A stretch of DNA of 64,000 bases from DTEX01 sp038866525 (lineage in GTDB: Archaea > Thermoproteota > Bathyarchaeia > Bathyarchaeales > DTEX01). Positions 25,107 through 33,480 of the stretch are shown one piece after another. The stretch covers positions 1 through 64,000 of the forward strand of contig JAWBZG010000001.1 in assembly GCA_038866525.1 (NCBI GenBank), given 5' to 3'. The notes under the pieces were generated by a model. The model was given only the letters and a program-made list of their open reading frames with translations, did not search any database and was not told the origin of the DNA. Every line of letters starts with the position of its first letter. Positions within the stretch are counted from its first letter, which is position 1. The translations under genes and the position numbers were made by a program.

Positions 25107-26309
25107 ATGGCGGAGGAGAAGGAAGTAGGTTTCGTAAGAATGGGTAAGGTTGTAGGTGAATTAAAGGAGATCAAAGAGATCGGCGTTGGCTTACTTGGCT
25201 ACGCATTTATGGGTAAAGCCCATGCAAACGCGTATATAAAGATGCCAATATTCTTCTATCCTCCACCAGCGAAACCAAGGTTGGTGGCTATATTCGGTAG
25301 AACTGAGAGGGCGGTCGCTGAGGCTGCTAGAAGATACGGTTTCGAGAAATACTATACTGATTGGAGAGCGCTAATTAAAGATGAAAATGTTGAGCTAGTC
25401 GATAATGGATTACCGAACAACATGCATGCTCCTCCAATCATAGAAGCCGCTGAGAGCGGGAAACATGTCCTCTGCGAGAAGCCTCTGGCAACAACTGTGA
25501 AAGAGGCGGAAGAAATGTATAAGGCGGCTGAGAAAGCCGGAGTTAAACATATGACAGCATTCAACTACCGTTTTGTTCCAGCAATAAGGCTAGCTAAAAA
25601 ACTTATTGAAGAGGGCTATATTGGAAAGATTCTGCAGTTTAGAGCAGTCTACCTACAGGAGTGGATTATGGATCCCAACTTCCCGCTAGTTTGGAGGCTT
25701 CGCAAAGATATAGCTGGGGCGGGAGCTTTAGGAGACTTGGGTTCACATATAATAGATTTGGCCAGGTTCCTTGTCGGCGAAATATCCTCAGTCTGCGGTA
25801 TGACGGAAACATTCATTAAGGAGCGCCCACTGCCAGAAGACCCTTCAAAGAAGGGGCAAGTTGATGTCGACGATGTCTTCATCTCGCTCGTTAGATTTAA
25901 GAGTGGAGCAATAGGCAGCCTAGAGGCCTCAAGGTTCTGCGCTGGTAGGAAAAACTACCAGAGGATAGAGATCCACGGTACAGAGGGCACGATATGCTTC
26001 AACCTCGAGAGGCTAAATGAGCTGGAAATTTACTCGAGGAAAGACCCCGCGGACAGAATGGGCTTCAGGAATATCCTAGTTACGGAGACGGTGCATCCAT
26101 ACATCGAATACTGGTGGCCTCATGGTCACATAATTGGGTGGGAGCACACTTTCGTCCATGAAATCTATCATTTCATAGATTGCATAGTTAATGATAAGCC
26201 GGTTGCACCTCTAGGCGCAACCTTCTATGACGGACTAAAGTGTCAAGAGATTATGGAGGCGATATTAGAGTCGGCGGAGAAGGGCAGATGGATGAATGTC
26301 CCCGAATAA
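25107..26309 (+). CDS. Gfo/Idh/MocA-family oxidoreductase (second copy)
   Basis: 400 residues. The N-terminal Rossmann motif is GVGLLGYAFMGKAHANAY, with the EKPLATTVKEAEEM segment (catalytic EKP Lys) near residue 130 and AFNYRFVPAIRLAKKLIEEG after it. The C-terminal sugar-binding domain contains GDLGSHIIDLARFLVG, with the conserved His. It is co-transcribed with the TIM barrel isomerase upstream and the mannosidase downstream, which suggests oxidation of a sugar released from a glycan. The substrate is not determinable by eye. Confidence 0.88.
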   Translation: MAEEKEVGFVRMGKVVGELKEIKEIGVGLLGYAFMGKAHANAYIKMPIFFYPPPAKPRLVAIFGRTERAVAEAARRYGFEKYYTDWRALIKDENVELVDNGLPNNMHAPPIIEAAESGKHVLCEKPLATTVKEAEEMYKAAEKAGVKHMTAFNYRFVPAIRLAKKLIEEGYIGKILQFRAVYLQEWIMDPNFPLVWRLRKDIAGAGALGDLGSHIIDLARFLVGEISSVCGMTETFIKERPLPEDPSKKGQVDVDDVFISLVRFKSGAIGSLEASRFCAGRKNYQRIEIHGTEGTICFNLERLNELEIYSRKDPADRMGFRNILVTETVHPYIEYWWPHGHIIGWEHTFVHEIYHFIDCIVNDKPVAPLGATFYDGLKCQEIMEAILESAEKGRWMNVPE

Positions 26310-26338
26310 TTTGCTCCTAAGTGGGTGAAAAGCCGCCT

Positions 26339-29300
26339 ATGGGTGGTGATTCAGGCATATTTGAAGAGGTCATTAAAAGTCTAAAGGAAAGACATGAAAG
26401 TTTAATTAAATACAGAAGTCAACTCTCCTGGAAATTTTATCAGGGCGAAGCCCCAGAAGCCTACGATCCTAACTTTGATGACTCACAATGGCAGCAGATT
26501 AACCTGCCAACAATATTTGATGCGCGGAGAGGCGGAGGGTGGTTTAGATGCAAAGTATCTGTTCCAAAAGAAGTTGAGGGAATAGAGGTTTCAGGATCCA
26601 CTGTAAAACTTTATTCTTCAGCGATACTCAATAAAAGCGAACTATTCATTAATGGAGAACGTGTTTTAAGCGCAGACTACTGGTTAGAGCTCAGACCAAG
26701 AATAATTCTGGACGAGAAAGTAGAGCCTGGAAGAACATACGTTATAGCGGTACACGTATTTCCAAAACATGAACCGGTTGAAGTGCCGCAGTTTTACGTA
26801 ACTTACAGCAATGTTGAGAAGGTTGCATTTGAGATAGAATCTTTCATTGAGGAAATAAGGTTCGCAAGAACCTTAAATAGAGATTTAACGGAAAAAATTT
26901 TGGAAGATTTTGACCTCAGTGCCATTAAAGGAAGCTTCCGACGCCTGTTAGATGAGATCGATAGGATTAGAATGAAGCTTTCACCTCTTTCTACCGAAGC
27001 TAAAAAGTTTAAGGTTCACCTGGTAGCTCACGCCCATATAGACATGAACTGGCTTTGGCCCTGGGAGGACACCGTTAACACTATTAAGAGCACTTTTTCC
27101 ACAATGGTGGACTTAATGGATAAGTACAGCGACTTTCATTTCTCCCAGAGCCAGGCGATAACCTATAAGGTTGTTGAGGAGAATTTCCCAGACCTATTTG
27201 AGAGGATAAGGCGGCATGTTAATAGAGGGAACTGGGATATAACCGCATCTATGTGGGTTGAAGCAGATTTAAACATGGCTGGTACAGAGGCGCTGCTAAG
27301 ACAATTTCTATACGCAAAACATTATATCCGCGATAAATTCGGCGTGGAGCCGGAAGTCTGCTGGGAGCCGGATACATTCGGACACATATGGACTCTACCA
27401 CAAATACTTAGGAAATTCGGTGTAAAATACTATTATTTTATGCGTTGCAGTAAAGGTCACCCTGTATTCTGGTGGGAGGGGCCTGATGGCTCAAGGGTCT
27501 TAGCCTTCACAAGCGTCTACATTAATTTTGTGGCGCCAAGAAATATTGTGGATCTAGCCCTAGACCTTTATGAGCGTTATGGTCTTAAAACCAGCATGTT
27601 TGTTTACGGAGCGGGAGATCACGGTGGTGGAGCTACAATAGATGATATTGAGAACGCGTATGAGATGCGGAAAAAGCCCACTCTGCCGGATATAGTTTTC
27701 AGTTCGACGCATGAATTCTTTAATGAATTGAGGAGGGAGATTGAGGAGCGAGATTTATTCATACCAGTTATTAGCGATGAGCTGCAGTTTACCTTTGATG
27801 GATGCTATACTACGCATGGAGACATAAAGAAGTACAATAGGCTATGCGAATCTATGCTAATCGACTCTGAGAAAATGCATGTTATAACGGGATCCAGCGG
27901 CGGAAACTCCTTTAAAAAGTTATGGTTAAATGTTCTCTTCAATCAATTTCACGATATTCTCGATGGTAGCGGGAGCTCTGAAGCATACGTGTATCCGAGG
28001 GAGCTCTACCGTGAGACGGTTGAGGCTGCTAAAGACCTCATAAATGCAGCTGTGGATAGATTTTCTAGAAAGATAAAGTTTTCGAGGGACGGTATACCTA
28101 TAATCGTCTTCAACACTCTCTCTTGGGATAGAGTGGATGTCGTGAGAGTGAAGGTTCCAAGGCATCTACTTCCGAAGAATGCTGTTGCGATATCCTATGA
28201 TGGTAAGGAAAGGCGGCCAATTCAAATTCATGAAGACGAAATATTGTTCTTGGCTTGCGCGCCCTCAATGGGCTATAAAGTCTACTATATAGTTGAGGGC
28301 GATCGCTCCGATGAAACCATCTTATCAGCTCACCACAACCTATTGGAGAACTACTACTTTAAGATTGAGGTAAACAATGTTTCAGGAACGATAAGAACCT
28401 TATATGATAAGGTAAATGAGAGGTTTGTACTTAAGGAAGAACGGTATCCCCACACTAAACCCGTATTCAGCAATTTAATGCAGGTCTTATATGAGATGCC
28501 GCATCCAATGTCCGCGTGGATAATTGGACCAATATCTCGTGTAGAGAACCTTGTGGAGGGAGCTAAAATGGAGATTGTGGAAGAAGGTCCCGTGAGAGCT
28601 ACGATTAAGATTTCTTGGAAGCATAGGAGCTCTGCGATCACCCAATATATAAGCCTCTATGATGGCTTACCTCGAATAGATTTCCGCATGTTAATCGACT
28701 GGCAGGAGGTAGCAGATGATAAAACTGATGCCCCAATGCTAAAAGTTTCCTACACACCTATACTTAACAGATCTAGAGCTACGTTTGAGATACCTTTCGG
28801 ATACATTGAAAGAGTCCCGGATGGGACAGAATACCCTGCATTGAGGTGGGTTGATTTATCCGATGGCGAATATGGCTTAAGCATCATAAGCACATGCAAA
28901 CATGGGTTCGATGTGAAAGGTAATACCGTTAGAATGACTCTTGTTAGAACCAGCTATAGTCCCGATCCTAAACCCGATCAAGGAGTTCATGAAGTAACGT
29001 ATGCTCTCTATCCGCATAAAGGCGATTGGAGAAGGGCGCTAACATTTAGAGTAGGGTGGGAATTGAACCATCCGCTGATAGCGTACGTTGTTCTAAATCG
29101 AGGGGGAAACGGCAGCGTAGGTGAAGAAATGAGCCTCATTAATATTAAGCCAAGCAACATAGTTGTTTCCTGCTTTAAGGAGGCTGAGAAAGAAAGTGGA
29201 TTAATACTTAGGTTTTACGACGCCTCCGGTGAAGGCGGTTCGGCGGAAATACAATTTAACTTTGATGTGAAGGAGGTTTACGAAGCAGACTTAATGGAGG

Positions 29301-29392
29301 AACCACTAAGACCTTTAGAAATTCTTGACAATAAAATTAAGTTGGAGATCAGACCATTTGAGATAAAGACCCTACTGATTAAACAGTCTTGA
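26339..29392 (+). CDS. GH38 alpha-mannosidase
   Basis: About 1017 residues. Zinc and catalytic motifs of family 38 are present: AHAHIDMNWLWPW at about residue 230 (His and Asp metal ligands), WVEADLNMAGTEALL with the nucleophile Asp near 305, WEPDTFGH and FNQFHDILDG with the third histidine. The N-terminal 170 residues form a beta domain and the C-terminal half the usual beta supersandwich. No signal peptide, so it is cytosolic and probably acts on imported oligosaccharides. ATG at 26339 is preferred over GTG 26321 because GGTGA lies in front of it. Last gene of the regulated operon. Confidence 0.93.
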   Translation: MGGDSGIFEEVIKSLKERHESLIKYRSQLSWKFYQGEAPEAYDPNFDDSQWQQINLPTIFDARRGGGWFRCKVSVPKEVEGIEVSGSTVKLYSSAILNKSELFINGERVLSADYWLELRPRIILDEKVEPGRTYVIAVHVFPKHEPVEVPQFYVTYSNVEKVAFEIESFIEEIRFARTLNRDLTEKILEDFDLSAIKGSFRRLLDEIDRIRMKLSPLSTEAKKFKVHLVAHAHIDMNWLWPWEDTVNTIKSTFSTMVDLMDKYSDFHFSQSQAITYKVVEENFPDLFERIRRHVNRGNWDITASMWVEADLNMAGTEALLRQFLYAKHYIRDKFGVEPEVCWEPDTFGHIWTLPQILRKFGVKYYYFMRCSKGHPVFWWEGPDGSRVLAFTSVYINFVAPRNIVDLALDLYERYGLKTSMFVYGAGDHGGGATIDDIENAYEMRKKPTLPDIVFSSTHEFFNELRREIEERDLFIPVISDELQFTFDGCYTTHGDIKKYNRLCESMLIDSEKMHVITGSSGGNSFKKLWLNVLFNQFHDILDGSGSSEAYVYPRELYRETVEAAKDLINAAVDRFSRKIKFSRDGIPIIVFNTLSWDRVDVVRVKVPRHLLPKNAVAISYDGKERRPIQIHEDEILFLACAPSMGYKVYYIVEGDRSDETILSAHHNLLENYYFKIEVNNVSGTIRTLYDKVNERFVLKEERYPHTKPVFSNLMQVLYEMPHPMSAWIIGPISRVENLVEGAKMEIVEEGPVRATIKISWKHRSSAITQYISLYDGLPRIDFRMLIDWQEVADDKTDAPMLKVSYTPILNRSRATFEIPFGYIERVPDGTEYPALRWVDLSDGEYGLSIISTCKHGFDVKGNTVRMTLVRTSYSPDPKPDQGVHEVTYALYPHKGDWRRALTFRVGWELNHPLIAYVVLNRGGNGSVGEEMSLINIKPSNIVVSCFKEAEKESGLILRFYDASGEGGSAEIQFNFDVKEVYEADLMEEPLRPLEILDNKIKLEIRPFEIKTLLIKQS

Positions 29393-29405
29393 GAACTACA
29401 GTGCC

Positions 29406-30083
29406 TTATTTTATATCCTTAAGTATGTCAGGTTTATCGCTTGCTATTCCATCAACCCCTTTTTCAGCATACTCTTTAGCTTCTTCTGAAGTATTTATTG
29501 TCCATACGACTATTTTCAAGCCGTTCTCATGGGCTCTTTTAATGAAGGATGAATGGACAAACTTATACATTGGAAACAAGTATTGTGCCTTCAGCGATAA
29601 TGCCGCTTTTATTGGATCCTTATGCTTCACATAAATTAAACCAGTTTTAACGCTACTGCTTAACTCCCTAACTCTTCTAAGAGCTTCCTCATGAAATGAG
29701 ATTATTATCACGTTATCTTCTAAACCTTTCCTCCTAACAATCTCTAGAACCTTATCCTCAATCCCGGTCTCCTTCAACTCTATAAGTATCTTCACTTTTC
29801 TGTCGAGGAAGTCTAGGGCTTCTTCTAAGGTTGGTATTTTTTCACCTTTCTCCGTAGACAGCTCCTTGATTTCCTTAAGTGTTAATTCGCTAACAAGCCC
29901 TTTACCATTCGTTGTTCTGTCGACCTCAGCGTCATGTATAACCACTAACTCATTATCTTTAGTTCTTCTCACATCGAACTCAACGGCGTTCACGCCTAGC
30001 TCTAAGGCTCTTTTAAAGCTGCGTATAGTGTTTTCAGGCTCATATGCTTTGGCGCCTCTATGACCAATTTTCAGCTCAAGCAT
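29406..30083 (-). CDS. Glycerophosphodiester phosphodiesterase
   Basis: 225 residues. GHRGAKAYEPENTIRSFKRAL near the start is the GDPD motif with catalytic His and Glu, and EFDVRRTKDNELVVIHDAEVDRTTNGKG follows with the second His and Asp. It hydrolyses glycerophosphodiesters to glycerol 3-phosphate and an alcohol. ATG at 30083 is placed after a GGAGGAAGG box; the longer frame begins at 30098, overlapping the upstream stop. Converges with the mannosidase gene at 13 bases. Confidence 0.92.
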   Translation of the reverse strand: MLELKIGHRGAKAYEPENTIRSFKRALELGVNAVEFDVRRTKDNELVVIHDAEVDRTTNGKGLVSELTLKEIKELSTEKGEKIPTLEEALDFLDRKVKILIELKETGIEDKVLEIVRRKGLEDNVIIISFHEEALRRVRELSSSVKTGLIYVKHKDPIKAALSLKAQYLFPMYKFVHSSFIKRAHENGLKIVVWTINTSEEAKEYAEKGVDGIASDKPDILKDIK

Positions 30084-30097
30084 GCAACCTTCCTCCA

Positions 30098-30415
30098 TTA
30101 CTCCTTTTCTTCAACCACTATTTTACATTTTGTTACAAGCGCCGCTATAACACCCAAAGCCGCAACCCAAGGAGCCAATAAAGCGCCCACCAAGCCGACC
30201 GTTACGGGCATCTCAAGGAGGGTTTCATCCCTCTCATTTTTAACTATTATCCTAGTGACATTTCCCTTATGGATTATCTCCTTAATCCTTCTTATTAAAT
30301 CGTCTGATGAAACCTCGTAGACTGTTCTTTTCACCTCTTTTTGCTGCGTCCCACAATATGGGCAGTAGTTTGCATCTTCAGATATCTCTTTACCACACTT
30401 TACACAATAAACCAT
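30098..30415 (-). CDS. Zinc ribbon plus DUF4342 membrane-associated protein
   Basis: 105 residues. An N-terminal zinc ribbon (VKCGKEISEDANYCPYCGTQ) is joined to a DUF4342-like domain with VTRIIVKNERDETLLEMPVTVG and a hydrophobic helix ALLAPWVAALGVIAALVTKC. The family is small, widespread and of unknown function. It is tandem with the GDPD gene, perhaps an operon. Confidence 0.8.
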   Translation of the reverse strand: MVYCVKCGKEISEDANYCPYCGTQQKEVKRTVYEVSSDDLIRRIKEIIHKGNVTRIIVKNERDETLLEMPVTVGLVGALLAPWVAALGVIAALVTKCKIVVEEKE

Positions 30416-30481
30416 TTTGGATCACCTAAGCATCAAATGCTCAAAAAATATTTAAAGGATACAAAGCCTATATATCGTCTT

Positions 30482-30943
30482 CTATTCTAGAACTTTCATG
30501 AATTTTATCCCATCATTTCCAGCGCCGTAATAGTTTCTTAAAATACCGACAATCATGTATTTGTGCTTAAGGTAAAGGTTTATGGCGGCAACATTATCTT
30601 TCCGCGCTTCTAAGTAACATGCTTTAGCCCCGCGCTTCCTTAAATTTTCCTCCATTGATTCCAGTAGGCATGATCCTACGCCTCTCCGCCTATATTCGGG
30701 TTCAACGTTTATGGAGTATATGTGTCCAACACGTTCTCCCCTAAAAATCTCTATGGAAGCAACTATGAAGCCGATAACCTTATTCTCCAGGACAGCGACC
30801 AACGTCATAAACTCTGGATCCTTAATAAATCGCTCCATGAAATGGAACGGAAAGGCGTCTTCGTGGAAGCATTTAACCTCTATCTCATATAACCTTTTTA
30901 AATCCGATCTTTCAGCTCTCCTTATTGTGAGGCGGTTGAGCAC
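30482..30943 (-). CDS. GNAT N-acetyltransferase, RimI-like
   Basis: 153 residues from GTG 30943; the start codons further up would add residues not found in the family. Motif A is VEPEYRRRGVGSCLLESMEENLRKRGAK, and the end LYLKHKYMIVGILRNYYGAGNDGIKFMK is typical of RimI/ArdI-like ribosomal protein or N-terminal acetyltransferases. In archaea a RimI homologue acetylates many protein N-termini, which is the likely function. Confidence 0.82.
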   Translation of the reverse strand: MLNRLTIRRAERSDLKRLYEIEVKCFHEDAFPFHFMERFIKDPEFMTLVAVLENKVIGFIVASIEIFRGERVGHIYSINVEPEYRRRGVGSCLLESMEENLRKRGAKACYLEARKDNVAAINLYLKHKYMIVGILRNYYGAGNDGIKFMKVLE

Positions 30944-31015
30944 GTCATAAATATACGTGAACCGCAATATAAATGCGCTCAAATTTTAGGGGGTGATAAA
31001 ACGAGGGGCATATAC

Positions 31016-31408
31016 GTGTTAGTTCTCTTAGTTAGCAAGGAGATAAGTGTAAGGGTTGGTTCTCTCGGCACGCTAACCTTCAGTAGCGGGCTCTATGCGT
31101 ACGTGGGGTCGGCTCAAAGCGACTTGGAAAGGAGAGTGGCTAGGCATTTTAGTAGGGAGAAGCGGGTGTTTTGGCATATAGATTACTTGCTTAAGAATGA
31201 ACATGTGTATATTCAAAACGTGTTTTTTAAGGTGGCGCCAAAAACCGAAGAATGCCTACTGGCGAAAGCAATGAGCAGATTATATGAGCCGATAAAAGAT
31301 TTCGGTTCTTCGGACTGTGATTGCCCAAGCCATCTGTTTAAAGTGGATGGGTGCAAAGAATTTGACGGCTTTTTAAGAAAAATGGGGCTAAAAATCTTAA
31401 AATTGTAG
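31016..31408 (+). CDS. GIY-YIG-like DUF123 protein
   Basis: 130 residues from the GTG at 31016. The protein has LGTLTFSSGLYAYVGSAQSDLERRVARHF and a WHIDYLL segment, plus the CDCPSHLF motif of DUF123, a GIY-YIG-type nuclease family often fused to endonuclease III. Relatives begin a few residues earlier with a GIYVL element; here the reading frame just upstream encodes RGIY but has no ATG, GTG or TTG, while a GGGGTGAT Shine-Dalgarno-like box lies at 30989-30996. The true start may be non-canonical. Confidence 0.72.
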   Translation: MLVLLVSKEISVRVGSLGTLTFSSGLYAYVGSAQSDLERRVARHFSREKRVFWHIDYLLKNEHVYIQNVFFKVAPKTEECLLAKAMSRLYEPIKDFGSSDCDCPSHLFKVDGCKEFDGFLRKMGLKILKL

Positions 31409-31440
31409 GGGCTCATCAAAACGCTTTAGAGGGCGTATAT

Positions 31441-31725
31441 ATGAAAGTTGAGGTCCGGATGCTGGGGATGCTGAAAAAAATTAGTGGAAGAGACAGGGTC
31501 TCTCTTGATTTGGATGAAGGGTTAAGGCTTAGGGAAGTTATTGAAAGAATCCTTGAGGAGATAAACTCCTTAAAAGACGTATTGTTGGATCCAGAGTTAA
31601 GGGATCCGCGCCCCAACATAATTGTGCTTGTTAATGGCAAGGACATAAGTGTGCTAGATGGTTTAGATACGCAAATTAAGGATGGAGACGATATAGTGTT
31701 TATTCCCATCATACATGGTGGTTGA
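31441..31725 (+). CDS. MoaD/ThiS-like ubiquitin-fold sulfur carrier
   Basis: 94 residues with the beta-grasp fold (KVEVRMLGMLKKISGRDRVSLDLDE...) and the FIPIIHGG end. The terminal Gly-Gly is exactly at the C-terminus, as required for adenylation and thiocarboxylate formation by an E1-like enzyme. It could serve molybdopterin synthesis or protein modification as a SAMP. An E1-like/JAMM pair lies 20 kb away. ATG at 31441. Confidence 0.85.
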   Translation: MKVEVRMLGMLKKISGRDRVSLDLDEGLRLREVIERILEEINSLKDVLLDPELRDPRPNIIVLVNGKDISVLDGLDTQIKDGDDIVFIPIIHGG

Positions 31726-31818
31726 GGCGCAGTTCTCCTCTTTTAGATAGAACTTTTATAAGGGAAGAGGAAGAATTACCTAAATTTTGATGTTAGATTC
31801 ATCATAGAGGTGTTAAAT

Positions 31819-32907
31819 TTGATAGGTTTCTCAAGTTTGGCTTCTCTCCCACGTTTAAGGAATTATAGAAGTCGCAGAATCTCAAGCTACGATAGGACTG
31901 GAGGAAATATGGATGCTTGGCTGATTAAAGGAGGTGAGAGAAAGGTTATAGCTGAAATTGAGGGGCCGGCGTGCATTAAGCATATCTGGATGACGCTTGG
32001 GATACCGCAGGAAGATTATCTGCGCAGGATAGTCTTAAGGTTTTACTGGGACGGATGCTCTGAGCCGAGCGTTGAGTGCCCCATAGGAGACTTCTTCGGT
32101 ATGGGTCATGGTATGCGGAAGAACTTCATCTCTCTGCCGCTTCAAATGAGTCCGCAGGATGGAAAAGGGTTTAACTCCTGGTGGCCTATGCCGTTCAAGA
32201 GTAGAGCAATTATAGAGGTTGAAAACCAGGGCGAAAAAGAATATTGGCATTACTTCCATGTCGACTACGAGCTTTACGATTCCATTAAGGCGGTCGAGGA
32301 CTTAGCTTATTTCCATGTCCAATGGAGGCGTGAAGCTGATACTGAGGGGTGGGCTTATAAGGAAAGGTTTAGCAGAGAGACTATGATGAGGGATCCTAGA
32401 TGGTACAATAAAGATGGCAAGCATAATTATGTTATCCTCGAGGCTGAGGGAAACGGCATATATTGTGGCGCGCACCTAGACATAGATTGTTTCGTTCGGA
32501 ACCCAGACGACTGGTATGGTGAGGGAGATGACATGGTCTTCATAGATGGCGAAGAATGGCCTCCATCAATCCATGGAACTGGAACAGAAGACTGGTTTAA
32601 CTGCGCCTATTGCCCACAGCAAGAGTATAATGCCCCCTATCACGGCGTGATCCTATATAATGGGACTAAGGAGTGGCCTTGGAAGAGAAAACAGACTGTT
32701 TACCGCTACTATATTGAAGACCCTATTAGATTTTATAAGAGCATAAGGGTAACGATTGAGCATGGGCACGCAAACACATTAACCCTAGATATTTCGAGCA
32801 CAGCCTACTACTACTTATCGGAGCCTAAAAGAGGAGGGCCTCCACTACCGCCAGTCAAGGATAGACTGCCTAGACCTGATGAAGAAATATATGTTCCAGA
32901 AAAATAG
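31819..32907 (+). CDS. DUF2961/GH172-family protein
   Basis: About 362 residues. The sequence has RISSYDRTGGNMDAWLI near the N-terminus and GTGTEDWFNCAY around residue 255, the hallmark of DUF2961, now classed as GH172 with alpha-fructofuranosidase or D-arabinofuranosidase activity in characterised members. Conserved glutamates in ITEGPG-like and GTEDW segments are likely catalytic. No signal peptide. The TTG at 31819 has GAGGTG before it; GTG at 31810 is an alternative. Stands alone between a MoaD-like gene and the leuD-like gene, so its substrate is open. Confidence 0.85.
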   Translation: MIGFSSLASLPRLRNYRSRRISSYDRTGGNMDAWLIKGGERKVIAEIEGPACIKHIWMTLGIPQEDYLRRIVLRFYWDGCSEPSVECPIGDFFGMGHGMRKNFISLPLQMSPQDGKGFNSWWPMPFKSRAIIEVENQGEKEYWHYFHVDYELYDSIKAVEDLAYFHVQWRREADTEGWAYKERFSRETMMRDPRWYNKDGKHNYVILEAEGNGIYCGAHLDIDCFVRNPDDWYGEGDDMVFIDGEEWPPSIHGTGTEDWFNCAYCPQQEYNAPYHGVILYNGTKEWPWKRKQTVYRYYIEDPIRFYKSIRVTIEHGHANTLTLDISSTAYYYLSEPKRGGPPLPPVKDRLPRPDEEIYVPEK

Positions 32908-32961
32908 GAGAAAAATGGGGAGCAATATATTATCGCCAGTTCTCTCCATTTTCCTTTTAAG

Positions 32962-33477
32962 CTACCATGGTAGTCTACCATATTTTTTAACATAGTTTAC
33001 TAGACCGCCGTTAATCAGGATCTCTAGTAAGGCTGGCGGAATAGGTTTAACCCAATAGGTTTCATTCCGCGTCAGGTTCTTCACGTACCCCTCAGCAAGG
33101 TTCACGCACAAGATGTCTCCATCCGCTATCTTGTATGCTTCCTTACATTCGAGCGCTGGCAGCCCTATGTTTATCGCGTTCCTATAAAATATTCGGGCGA
33201 ATGATTCAGCTATAATCGCACCTATGCCTATATGCTTTAAAACTAATGGGGCTTGCTCACGGCTTGAACCGCATCCAAAATTTTTCCCAGCCACGATAAT
33301 ATCTCCTCTTTTAACCTTTTCCGCGAAACCGGGTATTAAAGCCTCCATAGCATGTTTCGATAGCTCGTCTATGTTAGTTATACTTAACTTGTATTTTCCA
33401 GCAATAATTAAATCCGTGTTTATATTATCGCCAAACTTCCAGGCCCGACCACCGACACTAACATTCAATATGATCAC
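32962..33477 (-). CDS. 3-isopropylmalate/homoaconitate dehydratase small subunit
   Basis: 171 residues. WKFGDNINTDLIIAG near the N-terminus, AGKNFGCGSSREQAP (Cys/Ser/Arg of the swivel domain) and the FYRNAINIGLPALE segment identify the LeuD/HacB family. The substrate loop that reads YLVM in isopropylmalate isomerases and YLRT in homoaconitases is YKLS here, so the substrate is unclear. Starts with GTG three bases past the large-subunit stop, so both are one operon. leuA, leuB and homocitrate synthase are not nearby. Confidence 0.88.
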   Translation of the reverse strand: MIILNVSVGGRAWKFGDNINTDLIIAGKYKLSITNIDELSKHAMEALIPGFAEKVKRGDIIVAGKNFGCGSSREQAPLVLKHIGIGAIIAESFARIFYRNAINIGLPALECKEAYKIADGDILCVNLAEGYVKNLTRNETYWVKPIPPALLEILINGGLVNYVKKYGRLPW

Positions 33478-33480
33478 CCC

